From NCBI RefSeq assembly GCF_900996235.1, contig NZ_CAAJGM010000122.1:1-64000 (forward strand): 64,000 nucleotides of DNA. Reading direction: 5' to 3'. Positions 52,700 to 64,000 of this stretch are shown one piece after another; the first letter of the stretch is position 1; each line of letters opens with the position of its first letter. Under the pieces are notes generated by a model. The model had not been told where the DNA came from. It saw only the letters and a list, made by a program, of their open reading frames with translations, and ran no database searches. The position numbers and the translations under genes were made by a program. The stretch is from Paraburkholderia sp. BCC1885. Lineage in GTDB: Bacteria; Pseudomonadota; Gammaproteobacteria; Burkholderiales; Burkholderiaceae.

Positions 52700-52856
52700 G
52701 CTCAGCGGCCGCGTTATTGTCACGGTATGATCGTTTCGATAACCACTCGGAGCGAGACATGCCGGTCACCGCACTGCAAGGCGGGCTAGACGCCCGCGAC
52801 GTCGGCCTTCTCTCCCGTGCTTCAGGCGACGTTGTGCGTTGCCGCGGAGTGCGGCG

Positions 52857-53639
52857 ATGAGCACTTTCACGAATCCCCTCAAACAACGTCTCCGGGAAGC
52901 TGAGCCGCTTCTCGGACTATGGCTCTCGCTTGGCTGCGATACCGCGGCCGAGGCGCTCGCGCACGCCGGTTTCGACTGGCTGCTGATCGACATGGAGCAT
53001 GCGCCGATCGACAGCGCCGACGTCACCAGCCAGCTGCGCGCGATTGCTGCGGCGCACCTGCCGAGCGAGCCGGTGGTGCGCGTGCCGGCGAGCGAAGGCT
53101 GGCTCGTCAAGCGCGTGCTCGACGCGGGCGCGCGCACGGTGATGTTCCCGGGCATCGAATCCGCCGAAGAAGCGGCGCATGCCGTGCGCCTCACGCAATA
53201 TCCGACGCCCGAGGCGCTCGACGGCCTGCGCGGCGTGGCGGGCGCGGTGCGCGCCGGTTCCTACGGCATGCGGCGCGACTACGTGCAGACGGCCAACGCG
53301 CAGATTGCGACGATCGTGCAGATCGAATCCGCGGCGGCCGCGCATGATGTCGAAAGGATCGCGGCGACGCCCGGCGTCGATTGCCTGTTCATCGGCCCGG
53401 CGGACCTTGCCGCGAGCCTTGGCCATCTGGGCGACTCGAAGCACCCGGAGGTACAGGCGGCGATGAGCCACGTCGTCGCAGCGGCCAGCAATGCGGGCAT
53501 TGCGGCCGGCATTTTTGCCATGGATGCCGCCGGCGCGCGACAGCATCGCGAGGCCGGTTTTCGTTTTATCGCGCTGGCAACCGACGTCATGTGGCTGCTT
53601 CGCGCCACGCGTCAGGCGCTGCAGGAGGTCAGGTCATGA
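52857..53639 (+). CDS. HpcH/HpaI-family class II aldolase
   Basis: A 260-aa metal-dependent aldolase of the 2-keto-3-deoxy acid type. Seen: LGLWLSLGCDTAAEALAHAG, DWLLIDMEHAPIDSADV, RVPASEGWLVKRVLDAGART, the metal Glu in IVQIESAAAAHDVE and Asp in LFIGPADLAASLG. It cleaves or forms 2-oxo-4-hydroxy acids with pyruvate or a related donor. The ATG at 52857 is preferred over one six codons earlier. It overlaps the Sel1-repeat gene by four bases. Confidence 0.9.
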   Translation: MSTFTNPLKQRLREAEPLLGLWLSLGCDTAAEALAHAGFDWLLIDMEHAPIDSADVTSQLRAIAAAHLPSEPVVRVPASEGWLVKRVLDAGARTVMFPGIESAEEAAHAVRLTQYPTPEALDGLRGVAGAVRAGSYGMRRDYVQTANAQIATIVQIESAAAAHDVERIAATPGVDCLFIGPADLAASLGHLGDSKHPEVQAAMSHVVAAASNAGIAAGIFAMDAAGARQHREAGFRFIALATDVMWLLRATRQALQEVRS

Positions 53640-54346
53640 AGAGTGTGTCACAGTTCGTCGTCCGGGTTGCGGTGGGCGTCACTGCGTGCGCGGCGTTCGC
53701 GGTTTCCGCAGCGGCGTTGAATGCGCAGGACAAACCGTCTCAGTCGGACCCGGAGACGCAGACGGCGGTCGCCGACTACAACGCGGGCAATTTCGGCCCC
53801 GCGCTCAGCGAATTCCGTAAGGCGGCCCAGCATGGCAGCCGTCTCGCCGAGTTCAATTACGCGATGATGCTGCTCAACGGCGAAGGCACGCCGGCCAATG
53901 TCGATGAAGGCAAGAAGTGGCTGCGCAAGGCCGCCGACGCCAACATGTCGCACGCGCAATACGTGTACGGCAAGATGTACGACGATGGCGAGTTCGTGGG
54001 CCGCGATCCGGCCGAGGCGCATCGCTGGTTCCTGAAGGCGGCGCAGCAGGGTCACGTTCAGGCCGAACTGGCGCTGGCGAACCAGTTTCTGGATGGACGC
54101 GGCACGGCGCGCGATAATCGTCAGGCGTTCGTCTGGTACAAAAAGGCTGCGCAAGGCGGCGACATGACCGCGCAATACGTGGCCGGCTCGTTCTACGAGC
54201 GCGGCGGCGACGGCGTCGACAAGAACCTGAACGTGGCGCGCGCTTACTATGCGGCCGCGGCGGCCCAGGGTGATCCGGCGGCCAAGCTGAAGTATCTGCA
54301 ACTGAGCGCGCAGTTGCGTGACGAGCACGAGGTGAAGCCGCAGTAA
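53636..54346 (+). CDS. Exported Sel1-repeat protein
   Basis: A 236-aa protein with a signal peptide (FVVRVAVGVTACAAFAVSAA, cleaved near LNAQ). The mature part is four to five Sel1-like repeats: AEFNYAMMLLNGEGTPANVD, AQYVYGKMYDDGEFVGRDPA, AELALANQFLDGRGTARDNR and AQYVAGSFYERGGDGVDKNL. Such solenoids scaffold other proteins in the periplasm. Coupled to the aldolase gene; the reason is not clear. Confidence 0.88.
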   Translation: MKSVSQFVVRVAVGVTACAAFAVSAAALNAQDKPSQSDPETQTAVADYNAGNFGPALSEFRKAAQHGSRLAEFNYAMMLLNGEGTPANVDEGKKWLRKAADANMSHAQYVYGKMYDDGEFVGRDPAEAHRWFLKAAQQGHVQAELALANQFLDGRGTARDNRQAFVWYKKAAQGGDMTAQYVAGSFYERGGDGVDKNLNVARAYYAAAAAQGDPAAKLKYLQLSAQLRDEHEVKPQ

Positions 54347-54381
54347 CGGAGGGGATTCGGCCTTTGAAAGGCCGCCAGACG

Positions 54382-54414
54382 AAAGGGGCGCAGTTCAACG
54401 TGCGCCCCTTTTCC
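54382..54414. terminator. Bidirectional terminator between the Sel1 gene and rodA
   Basis: AAAGGGGCGCA (54382-54392) and TGCGCCCCTTT (54401-54411) give an 11-bp perfect stem with an 8-base loop; A-run on the left and T-run on the right, between convergent genes. Confidence 0.9.
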
Positions 54415-54437
54415 TTTAGCTCTGCATTAACTCTGCA

Positions 54438-55586
54438 TCAACTCTGCATGAGCCGCTTCTGCCGCCCGACGCTCATGATCAGGCCCGTCGCGACGCCGAG
54501 CGTAATCAGCGCCGTGCCTCCATAACTCATGAATGGCAACGGCACGCCGACCACCGGCAAGATCCCGCTCACCATGCCGATATTGACGAACGCGTAGGTG
54601 AAAAAGGCCATGGTCAGCGAGCCGGCCAATAATCGGCCAAAGAGGGTCGCCCCGTTCGCGGCGATATAGAGCCCGCGTGCTATCAGGCACATATACAGGA
54701 ACAGCAGCACCACCCCGCCGGCGAGCCCGAACTCCTCGGAAAACACCGCGAAAATAAAGTCGGTGTGCTTCTCGGGGATGAATTCCAGGTGAGCCTGGGT
54801 GCCCTTCAGCCAGCCCTTGCCGAGCGGACCGCCGGAGCCGATCGCAATCACCGCCTGGATGGTGTGGAAGCCCTTGCCGAGCGGATCGGACGTGGGGTCG
54901 AGCAAGGTGCAGATACGGTGCTTCTGGTAATCGTGCATCAGAGGCCACTGCACTTCGGGCTGACAGATCTTGTCCTGAAACACCGCAATCGAAGTGACCG
55001 CAATCGCCGCCGCCGCCAGCACCGGCACGATCAGTTTGAAACTCAGGCCCGCGAAATAGATGACGAACAGACCTGCTGCGAATACCAGCACCGCCGTGCC
55101 GAGGTCCGGCTGCTTCGCGATCAGTCCGACCGGCACGGCGAGAATGACGAGGCCCACCAGAAAGTCGTACCAGCGCATCACGCCTTCGCGGCGCTGGTAG
55201 TACCACGCCAGCATCAGCGGCGTGGCGATCTTCATGATCTCCGACGGCTGGATCACCACGCCGACGTTGATCCAGCGCTTGGCCCCTTTGCGCGTGAGGC
55301 CGAATAGCGCCACCGCCACCAGCAGCGCGACGCCGAAGGTATAGAGCGGCACCGCGAAGCGCATCAGCGTGGTGGGCGGGACATTGGCGAGCGCCCACAT
55401 CAGCACGAAGGTCAGCATGATGTTGCGCAACTGGTCTTCTACCTTGCCCGGCATGTCGAGCGTGGCGCTGTAGAGCGTGACGATGCCGACGCACATCAGC
55501 AGAAACACCGCCAGCGCGAGCGGGCGGTCGAAGCCGATGAACATCTTCTTGATGCGATCGAGCCAGGCGCGCTTGTCGATTTGCAT
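54438..55586 (-). CDS. rodA: RodA, SEDS peptidoglycan glycosyltransferase of the elongasome
   Basis: A 382-aa multi-span membrane enzyme that polymerises glycan strands during cell elongation. SEDS marks: DRPLALAVFLLMCVGIVTLY, QPSEIMKIATPLMLAWYYQR, AKQPDLGTAVLVFAAGLFV, GSGGPLGKGWLKGTQAHLEF, PEKHTDFIFAVFSEEFGLAG and the end PFMSYGGTALITLGVATGLI. AAGGAGAAAGG precedes the ATG; 11 bases separate it from mrdA, its transpeptidase partner. Confidence 0.96.
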   Translation of the reverse strand: MQIDKRAWLDRIKKMFIGFDRPLALAVFLLMCVGIVTLYSATLDMPGKVEDQLRNIMLTFVLMWALANVPPTTLMRFAVPLYTFGVALLVAVALFGLTRKGAKRWINVGVVIQPSEIMKIATPLMLAWYYQRREGVMRWYDFLVGLVILAVPVGLIAKQPDLGTAVLVFAAGLFVIYFAGLSFKLIVPVLAAAAIAVTSIAVFQDKICQPEVQWPLMHDYQKHRICTLLDPTSDPLGKGFHTIQAVIAIGSGGPLGKGWLKGTQAHLEFIPEKHTDFIFAVFSEEFGLAGGVVLLFLYMCLIARGLYIAANGATLFGRLLAGSLTMAFFTYAFVNIGMVSGILPVVGVPLPFMSYGGTALITLGVATGLIMSVGRQKRLMQS

Positions 55587-55596
55587 GCCTTTCTCC

Positions 55597-58026
55597 TTAC
55601 TCGTCGATGCCGCCGGAAACCGGCTGGCGGGGTGACGCGGGCTGAATGCTGTCGTCGCGCGACGGCGCAGCGGCGGTGGGCGCCGCGTCGCTGGCCGGAC
55701 GCGGATGGCGTGGAGCGGATTTGCGCGGCGCGGGGGTTTTCTCCGGCGCCGAGGCAGGGTCGGCCTGCACGGTGGTGGCGACGACGGGAGCCGAAGCGTC
55801 GCCGGTCGTAGCCGCCTTGTTGGTGTGCGGCGTGGTTGCCCTGGCCGCCGCCGCTGGTTTCGCGTCCGGCGCTGCCACGACAGGACCGGTGGGCGCCGCA
55901 GGCACAGGCGCCGCGTCCGAAGCAGCCGACGCCGGAGCCGGAGCCGATGCGCCGGCCGCATTCGACGCCGCGCCCGGCATCGGCAACGCGGTAAAACCCG
56001 CCGCGACCGATGCCGGCTGCGTGATCTCGACCGCGGACGCCGCCGGCGTCGTCGGCGCTACGCCGATCACCGGCGCCGATGATTCGGTAGTGGCCGATGC
56101 CGCCGCCGCAACCGCCGCCGCTTCCGCGCCCGGCTTCTGCCGGTCGACGAGGTAGTAGTCGAGCACATGGCGCGCGATCGGGCCGGCCGCTTCCGCGCCC
56201 CAGCCGCCGTTTTCGACGATCAGCGCGAGCGCGATCTTCGGATTCTCCGCCGGCGCAAACGCGATGAAGAGCGCGTGGTCGCGCAGGTTTTCGGCCACCG
56301 CGTGACCCTTGTAGTTGGCGCCCTGCAGCGAATACACCTGAGCCGTACCGGTCTTGCCGGCCGCCTGATACGGCGCGCCAATGAAGAGCTTCGACGCCGT
56401 GCCGTTGGTGACCACGCCGACCATCGCCCGCTTGATGATGTCGATATCCGACTGCGCGACGTTGATGCGGCCGTCGTCCTTCGGCACGGTCAGGCGTGTG
56501 TCCTTGGTGATCGGATTTTCGATTTCCTTCACCAGGTGAGGCTTCATCACGACGCCGTTGTTGGCGAGCGTGGCGACCGCGTGCGCAAGCTGCAGGATGG
56601 TGAACGAGTTGTAGCCCTGGCCGATGCCGAGGCTGATGGTCTCGCCCTCGTACCAGCGCTGCTGTTCGGGCTTGCGGTAGGCCTTGCGCTTCCATTCGGT
56701 GGACGGCAGGATGCCCCTCGCCTCGCCGGCAATGTCGATGCCGGTGATCTGGCCGAAGCCCCACGGCTTCATGAAGTTGGCGATATTGTTGACGCCGAGG
56801 TCATGGGCAAGCATGTAGAAGTACGTGTCGTTCGACACCACGATGGCGCGGTTCATGTCCACCCAGCCCTGACCCGAGCGCACGTCGTTGCGGAACGTGT
56901 GGCCGCCGAACGTATAGAAGCCTGGATCCTGGAAGCCCCAGCCGGGCGTGCGCTTATGCAGCGTCAGCGCGGCGAGCGCCATGAACGGCTTGTACGTCGA
57001 GCCGGGCGGATAGGTGCCGTGCAGCGGGCGGTTCAGCAACGGGTGGTCGGGCGAGTTGTTCAGATCGTCCCAGGTCTGCTGGTCGATGCCGTCAACGAAC
57101 GAATTCGGATCGAAGCTCGGCGCCGACACGAACGCGAGCACGTCGCCGCTCGACGGTTCGATTGCCACCAGCGCGCCGCGCTTGCCCGCGAAGGCCTGTT
57201 CGGCGACCTGCTGCAAACCGATGTCGAGCGACAGCACGAGGTTGTTGCCCGGCGTCGCCTGAGTACGCGACAAGGTCCGCACGGGCCGGCCGCCGGCCGT
57301 CACTTCGACTTCCTCGAAGCCGGTCTGGCCGTGCAGTTCCGTCTCGTAGCTTTGCTCCACGCCGATCTTGCCGATGTAGTCGGTGCCCTTGTAGTTGTTG
57401 GCGTCGAGGCGCGGATCGTAGTGATCGGGATCGCTGTCGTTCTGGTCGCTGGCTTCGTCGATGCGGTCCTGATCGCGCTGCGAAATCCGCCCGATATAGC
57501 CGATCACGTGCGCCGCCGTCGGCCCCAGCGGATACTGACGGAACAGCCGCGCGCGCACTTCGACGCCGGGAAAGCGGAAGCGCTGCGCCGTGAAGCGCGC
57601 GACTTCGTCGTCGGTGAGGCGAGTGCGGATCGGCAGGCTCTCGAAGTTCTTCGAGTCCTCCTGCAGCTTCTTGAAGTTGCGCCGGTCGCGCGCGTCGATG
57701 GTGATGACGGTCGCGAGGTTGTCGATCACGTTGTCGAGCGTGTCGTTGAGCTTCGAAGGCGTGATTTCCAGCGTGTAGGCGGAGTAGTTCTTTGCCAGCA
57801 CGACGCCGTTACGGTCCGTGATGATGCCGCGGTTGGGCACGATGGGCGCCACCGAGATGCGGTTCTCGTCGGCCTGCAGCGAATACTTGCTGTAGTGCCA
57901 AACCTGCAGGAACAGGAAACGGAACACGATCAGCCCGAAGCAGACGAACACGAACAGGCCCGCCGCCGCGACCCGCAGACGGAACTTCGAGAGCTGTTGT
58001 TGAGTGTCCTTGAATTCGGCTGCCAT
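55597..58026 (-). CDS. mrdA: Penicillin-binding protein 2 with long Ala/Pro-rich tail
   Basis: The transpeptidase of the elongasome, 809 aa. One membrane anchor (VAAAGLFVFVCFGLIVFRFL), the pedestal (DRNGVVLAKNYSAYTLEITP), then the catalytic SxxK in PPGSTYKPFMALAAL, SND in AIVVSNDTYFY and KTGTAQVYSL. The catalytic core ends near DYYLVDRQKPG; the remaining ~165 residues are low-complexity Ala/Pro/Thr/Ser, well beyond the usual ~630-residue length. That periplasmic tail may be a spacer. It is preceded by mreD and followed by rodA. Confidence 0.95.
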   Translation of the reverse strand: MAAEFKDTQQQLSKFRLRVAAAGLFVFVCFGLIVFRFLFLQVWHYSKYSLQADENRISVAPIVPNRGIITDRNGVVLAKNYSAYTLEITPSKLNDTLDNVIDNLATVITIDARDRRNFKKLQEDSKNFESLPIRTRLTDDEVARFTAQRFRFPGVEVRARLFRQYPLGPTAAHVIGYIGRISQRDQDRIDEASDQNDSDPDHYDPRLDANNYKGTDYIGKIGVEQSYETELHGQTGFEEVEVTAGGRPVRTLSRTQATPGNNLVLSLDIGLQQVAEQAFAGKRGALVAIEPSSGDVLAFVSAPSFDPNSFVDGIDQQTWDDLNNSPDHPLLNRPLHGTYPPGSTYKPFMALAALTLHKRTPGWGFQDPGFYTFGGHTFRNDVRSGQGWVDMNRAIVVSNDTYFYMLAHDLGVNNIANFMKPWGFGQITGIDIAGEARGILPSTEWKRKAYRKPEQQRWYEGETISLGIGQGYNSFTILQLAHAVATLANNGVVMKPHLVKEIENPITKDTRLTVPKDDGRINVAQSDIDIIKRAMVGVVTNGTASKLFIGAPYQAAGKTGTAQVYSLQGANYKGHAVAENLRDHALFIAFAPAENPKIALALIVENGGWGAEAAGPIARHVLDYYLVDRQKPGAEAAAVAAAASATTESSAPVIGVAPTTPAASAVEITQPASVAAGFTALPMPGAASNAAGASAPAPASAASDAAPVPAAPTGPVVAAPDAKPAAAARATTPHTNKAATTGDASAPVVATTVQADPASAPEKTPAPRKSAPRHPRPASDAAPTAAAPSRDDSIQPASPRQPVSGGIDE

Positions 58027-58169
58027 GCTTTGCTTAAAAGGCCGCGAGGCGGCCGTCATCGTTGAGTGGCCTGCCGGCCGTGGCCGGGAGGCGAGGGCGG
58101 TGCGGACCGGGCCATCCGGGAGAGCGCGTGTTTTGCGGCTTCAAGGCGGGGCTCGGTGCGTGCACTGCG

Positions 58170-58682
58170 CTAAATGGGACGGGTATCGTCCGGGTCCGCC
58201 GGACGGCGCTGCGGCATCAGCAGCAGCACGCTTGCAACGGGCCACAGGGCCGCTTCGACGAACCCGTCGATCAGGTAACCCCAGCCGGGAAACGCGGCGC
58301 CCATCAGCAGCCGGATCACAAATGGCACCAGTTGCGCGATCACGAACAGCGGCATGACGGCGAAGGTTTGCACGCCCATCGGCATCCACAGGACGCGCCG
58401 GTGAATCGTGATCGCGCCGTAGGACAGCAGCGTATACGCCAACGCATGCTCGCCGAGCAGACTGGCATTGTGCACGTCCATCAAAATGCCGAGCAGAAAC
58501 GCGATGCCCATGCCGACCTTGCGCGGCTGGTGCACGTTCCAGAACAGCAGCACGAGCGCCACGAAGTCAGGCACGCCGATCAGGCGTCCCCACGGCATCA
58601 GGTTCAGCAGGAAGCCGGCCGCGAGGCTAAAGGCGATGAAGTACGGATTGACCGGCTGCAGGATGTATTGCGGGCGGTTCAT
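58170..58682 (-). CDS. mreD: MreD, rod-shape determining membrane protein
   Basis: A 170-aa inner-membrane protein with about five hydrophobic segments (NPYFIAFSLAAGFLLNLMPW, FVALVLLFWNVHQPRKVGMG, MDVHNASLLGEHALAYTLLS). It bridges MreB/MreC with PBP2-RodA. Its ATG overlaps the mreC stop (ATGA). Confidence 0.94.
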   Translation of the reverse strand: MNRPQYILQPVNPYFIAFSLAAGFLLNLMPWGRLIGVPDFVALVLLFWNVHQPRKVGMGIAFLLGILMDVHNASLLGEHALAYTLLSYGAITIHRRVLWMPMGVQTFAVMPLFVIAQLVPFVIRLLMGAAFPGWGYLIDGFVEAALWPVASVLLLMPQRRPADPDDTRPI

Positions 58683-59860
58683 TGATCGCCTCCCTGCGCG
58701 GCCGGCGAGCCGGAGGCGGGGCGGCCGGTGGCGGCCCGAATGGCGTTCAGCCGTTCGGCCGCCGCTTTCTTCTCACGGGCCTGCTTCTTCTCGGTGCTCC
58801 TGGTTTCCGCGCCCGCGGAAGCCGGCTTTGCTGCGGAGGCCGCGGCGGCCTTGGCGGCTGAGGCCGGAGCTGGTTTAGCCGCCGCGCCTGCGGCTGCCGT
58901 GGACGCCGGGGCAGCAGCCTTGGCGTTTTTATCCGTGGACTTCTCGGCGGGTTTCGCGCCCTTCCTCGCCTTCGCTTCTTTCGCCGAACTGGCGGCGTCC
59001 GGTTCGTCGGCTGGGCGCGGCGGCACGACGTTCTGATAGTGCAGCACCAGCAATTGCCGCGCGCCGCGCACCGGCGCCACCGGCAGGCACACCACGCGCG
59101 CGAAGGCGGTGTCCGCCTGCTTGTCGACACGCACCACCCTGGCCACCGGCAAGCCTGGCGGATAGGTGCCGTCGAGGCCGCTCGTCACGAGTTCGTCGCC
59201 GGTCTGCAGGTCTGCGCTGATCGGCACGAAACGCAGGTCGAGCGTGTCGCCCTTCGGTGTGCCGTAAATCACGCTGCGCAGGCCCGTGCGCACCACCTGC
59301 ACCGGCACGGCCTGGTCCTTGTCGGTCAGCAGCGTGACTTCCGCCTGCATCGGAAACACGCGCGTGACCTGGCCGATCACACCGTCTTCGTTGACGACCG
59401 GCGAGCCGTTCTGGATGCCTTGCTGCGTGCCGCGGCCAATGATGACCTTCTGCGTGAACGGGTCGCGCGTGTCGTATTGAATTTCGGCAGGGGTCGATTG
59501 TGTGGTCATGCGTTGCGAGAGTTGCAACAGCGAACGCAGATGTTCGTTCTCGGCGGTGACTTCGGAGGCCGTATTGGCTTGCAGCGAGAGTTGCAGGTTT
59601 TTCTTGCGCAGCACGTCGTTCTCACCGCGCAGCGTGGCGCCGGTGACAGCCAGATCCGCCGCGCCCACGATGATGTCGCGCGGCACGAGCGCGGCGCGCT
59701 GCAGCGGATACAGGCCCGCGCCGAGCACGCCACGGACGATCTCGAGCGTCTTGAAGCGCGCATCCGAAATGAGCAGGGCGAGCGCCAGCAGCACGAAGAA
59801 AATCAGCCGTGCGAGTGCGGAAGGGCCTTGCTTGAACAGAGGCGGCGGACTGTATTCCAT
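58679..59860 (-). CDS. mreC: MreC, rod-shape determining protein with Ala/Lys-rich tail
   Basis: A 393-aa protein: one N-terminal membrane segment (ALARLIFFVLLALALLISDA), a coiled-coil stretch (ATLRGENDVLRKKNLQLSLQ), then the two-barrel periplasmic core (KVIIGRGTQQGIQNGSPVVN, DGVIGQVTRVFPMQAEVTLL, DELVTSGLDGTYPPGLPVAR). After QLLVLHYQNV about 115 residues are Ala/Lys/Pro-rich low complexity. MreC activates PBP2-RodA. Confidence 0.95.
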   Translation of the reverse strand: MEYSPPPLFKQGPSALARLIFFVLLALALLISDARFKTLEIVRGVLGAGLYPLQRAALVPRDIIVGAADLAVTGATLRGENDVLRKKNLQLSLQANTASEVTAENEHLRSLLQLSQRMTTQSTPAEIQYDTRDPFTQKVIIGRGTQQGIQNGSPVVNEDGVIGQVTRVFPMQAEVTLLTDKDQAVPVQVVRTGLRSVIYGTPKGDTLDLRFVPISADLQTGDELVTSGLDGTYPPGLPVARVVRVDKQADTAFARVVCLPVAPVRGARQLLVLHYQNVVPPRPADEPDAASSAKEAKARKGAKPAEKSTDKNAKAAAPASTAAAGAAAKPAPASAAKAAAASAAKPASAGAETRSTEKKQAREKKAAAERLNAIRAATGRPASGSPAAQGGDQ

Positions 59861-60011
59861 GGTCGGCGCCGGGGGCGTGAGCGGTTGGTCTGACTTCGGC
59901 GCGAAAACGCGCGCTCAGCGCGCGGGGGCTGGCTGAACCAGCCCAGGACAGGCCGCCCCGAACAAGGCTGGCCGTCCGATCCGCGCTGCTGACATGGAGA
60001 TGGGCTCTCGC

Positions 60012-61055
<1,044 letters not shown>

Positions 61056-61432
61056 TCAAAATCCTGTCTCGCTTGGGGCCGTGCCTCGCAAAGAATGCGC
61101 AGGGCGGCAGCGGAAAAAATAACAGCTTCAACCGGGCGGATGCTGCGCCACAGAGGCCTGAAGCTGCGAGGGAATCTACCGGAGGCCGGAACAAGGTCGG
61201 GCACTTATCTCTGAATCATTTACGGCAAATGATCAGAAAGCCCTTGGTAAGTCGGTCCGGGTTTGGGTCGAACGCGTAATGATACCTTATAATTTTGGAT
61301 GATTTGAAGGAAACGGATGGCACTTTTTGCCACCGCTGGCCCCTTTTTCGAGGGCCTCCTCCTGTGTCGTAACCCTCTGTTACAGCTTTGTTTTCCGCCC
61401 TGTGACAGTTCGCTACATTTTCCGGTGACCGC
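61056..61432. other. Divergent promoter region of mreB and gatC
   Basis: No gene is supported. It holds the palindrome ATCATTT-ACGGC-AAATGAT (61215-61233) and a TATAAT at 61289-61294 that may be the -10 of gatC. The A/T content is higher than in flanking genes, as expected for two promoters. Confidence 0.5.
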
Positions 61433-61732
61433 ATGGCTCTGAACCTGACCGATGTTAAGCGCATCGCGCATCTTGCGCGGCTCGAACTGGCCGACGCCGA
61501 AGCCGAGCATACGCTTGTCCAGCTCAACGATTTCTTCGGCCTCGTCGAGCAGATGCAGGCTGTCGATACCCGCGGCATTGAACCGCTCGCCCACCCGATC
61601 GAGCAGATCGAGGACGTTGCACTGCGTTTGCGCGACGACGCCGTGACCGAAATCGTCCGCCGCGACGATTTCCAGCGTCCCGCGCCAGCAGTGCAGGAGG
61701 GTTTGTACCTGGTGCCGAAGGTCATTGAATAA
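61433..61732 (+). CDS. gatC: Asp/Glu-tRNA amidotransferase subunit GatC
   Basis: A 99-aa subunit that clamps GatA and GatB. Family pattern: [59 protein letters not shown] and the end [16 protein letters not shown]. The ATG lacks a strong site; similarity fixes it. gatA follows after 59 bases. Confidence 0.96.
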   Translation: MALNLTDVKRIAHLARLELADAEAEHTLVQLNDFFGLVEQMQAVDTRGIEPLAHPIEQIEDVALRLRDDAVTEIVRRDDFQRPAPAVQEGLYLVPKVIE

Positions 61733-61791
61733 AACACGGGGCCGGTGCGCGAGCCGCTCGCCGCGCTGCCGCCTCCTTCAGGAAAAACGCA

Positions 61792-63291
<1,500 letters not shown>

Positions 63292-63295
63292 ACAC

Positions 63296-64000
63296 ATGAC
63301 CCAACAATGGGAAGTCGTAATAGGTCTCGAGACGCACACGCAACTGTCGACCGTCTCGAAGATTTTCTCGGGGGCCGCCACGCAGTTCGGCGCTGAGCCC
63401 AACACGCAGGCGTGCCCCGTGGATCTGGCCTTGCCGGGATCGCTGCCGGTGATGAACCGCGGCGCCGTGCAGCGCGCCATCGAATTCGGTCTTGCGATTG
63501 GCGCGACCATCGCGCCGCGCAGCATTTTCGCGCGCAAGAATTATTTCTACCCCGATCTGCCGAAGGGCTATCAGATCAGCCAGTACGAAATTCCGGTGGT
63601 GCAGGGCGGCACGGTCACGATCCAGGTGCCGGCCAACGAGAAAACCGGTAAGGAAGCCTACGTCAAGACCATCAATCTGACGCGCGCCCATCTGGAAGAA
63701 GACGCGGGCAAGTCGCTGCACGAAGACTTCGCGGGCATGACCGGCATCGACCTGAACCGCGCCGGTACGCCGCTGCTCGAAATCGTCACCGAGCCGGAAA
63801 TGCGTAGCGCCGCCGAAGCCGTGGCGTATGCGAAGACGCTGCACACGCTCGTCACGTGGCTCGGCATCTGCGATGGCAACATGCAGGAAGGCTCGTTCCG
63901 CTGCGACGCGAACGTGTCGGTGCGGCCGGTCGGGCAGGTGGAGTTTGGTACGCGCGCCGAGATCAAGAACCTGAACTCGTTCCGCTTTCTCGAAGAGGCC
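63296..64000 (+). CDS. gatB: Asp/Glu-tRNA amidotransferase subunit GatB (3' end outside window)
   Basis: 235 codons of gatB are present, open to the window end. Start [20 protein letters not shown]; then [69 protein letters not shown] and [11 protein letters not shown], all standard GatB kinase-domain blocks. It starts five bases after the gatA stop. Confidence 0.97.
   Translation, partial: MTQQWEVVIGLETHTQLSTVSKIFSGAATQFGAEPNTQACPVDLALPGSLPVMNRGAVQRAIEFGLAIGATIAPRSIFARKNYFYPDLPKGYQISQYEIPVVQGGTVTIQVPANEKTGKEAYVKTINLTRAHLEEDAGKSLHEDFAGMTGIDLNRAGTPLLEIVTEPEMRSAAEAVAYAKTLHTLVTWLGICDGNMQEGSFRCDANVSVRPVGQVEFGTRAEIKNLNSFRFLEEA

Overview
The window looks like the main chromosome of a Paraburkholderia/Burkholderia-type betaproteobacterium. 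The inference rests on high GC with strong G/C third positions, the gene order dprA-def-fmt-LysE-htpX-rsmB-DUF4390-ntrY-ntrX, the mreBCD-mrdA-rodA block next to gatCAB, and clear similarity of the core proteins to that group. No database search was possible; all names come from reading motifs and protein sequence.

Region 1-7155 is a type VI secretion (T6SS) vgrG island, visibly richer in A/T after position 1.8 kb. The 3' part of a VgrG is followed, with an ATGA overlap, by a DUF3380-type muramidase effector, and then by exported proteins with C-terminal SH3-like segments that are likely periplasmic immunity proteins. Four broken genes lie among and after them: a PAAR stub (3893), a PAAR with a one-base frameshift (5269-5512), a VgrG N-terminal fragment (6636-6797) and a PAAR with two in-frame amber codons (6874-7155).

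Region 7.5-23 kb is ordinary metabolism and regulation: a GyrI-like protein; ethanolamine ammonia-lyase EutBC facing a DUF779 protein and an acetaldehyde-type dehydrogenase with a clear sigma-54 promoter and an upstream palindrome; a CadA-like metal ATPase divergent from its MerR-family regulator over a MerR-type 19-bp-spacer promoter; DbpA helicase; a YbdL-like aminotransferase; a dicarboxylate/amino-acid symporter with a GntR regulator; a GNAT enzyme; and two unknown small genes behind tandem LexA boxes.

Region 23.5-30.1 kb is an accessory block between a perfect 19-bp hairpin and tRNA-Lys(CUU). It carries a string of unrecognised genes (23525-26633), a VapBC45-like toxin-antitoxin pair, and a DcdV/AvcD-type antiphage deoxycytidylate deaminase with a small overlapping downstream gene and a gene-free leader where an inhibitory RNA could lie. 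This is the best candidate for undescribed biology.

Region 30-64 kb is core genome: PaaI-like thioesterase, patatin, a 2-hydroxyacid dehydrogenase and PEP carboxykinase sharing an intergenic CRP-like palindrome, a LysR regulator, topoisomerase III with a histone-H1-like tail, DprA, Def/Fmt, HtpX, RsmB, NtrY with an NtrX-like regulator that lacks the AAA+ domain, tRNA-Phe, the queCED set for queuosine, an HpaI-type aldolase, a Sel1-repeat protein, the cell-shape operon mreB-mreC-mreD-mrdA-rodA, and gatC-gatA-gatB (gatB runs off the end).
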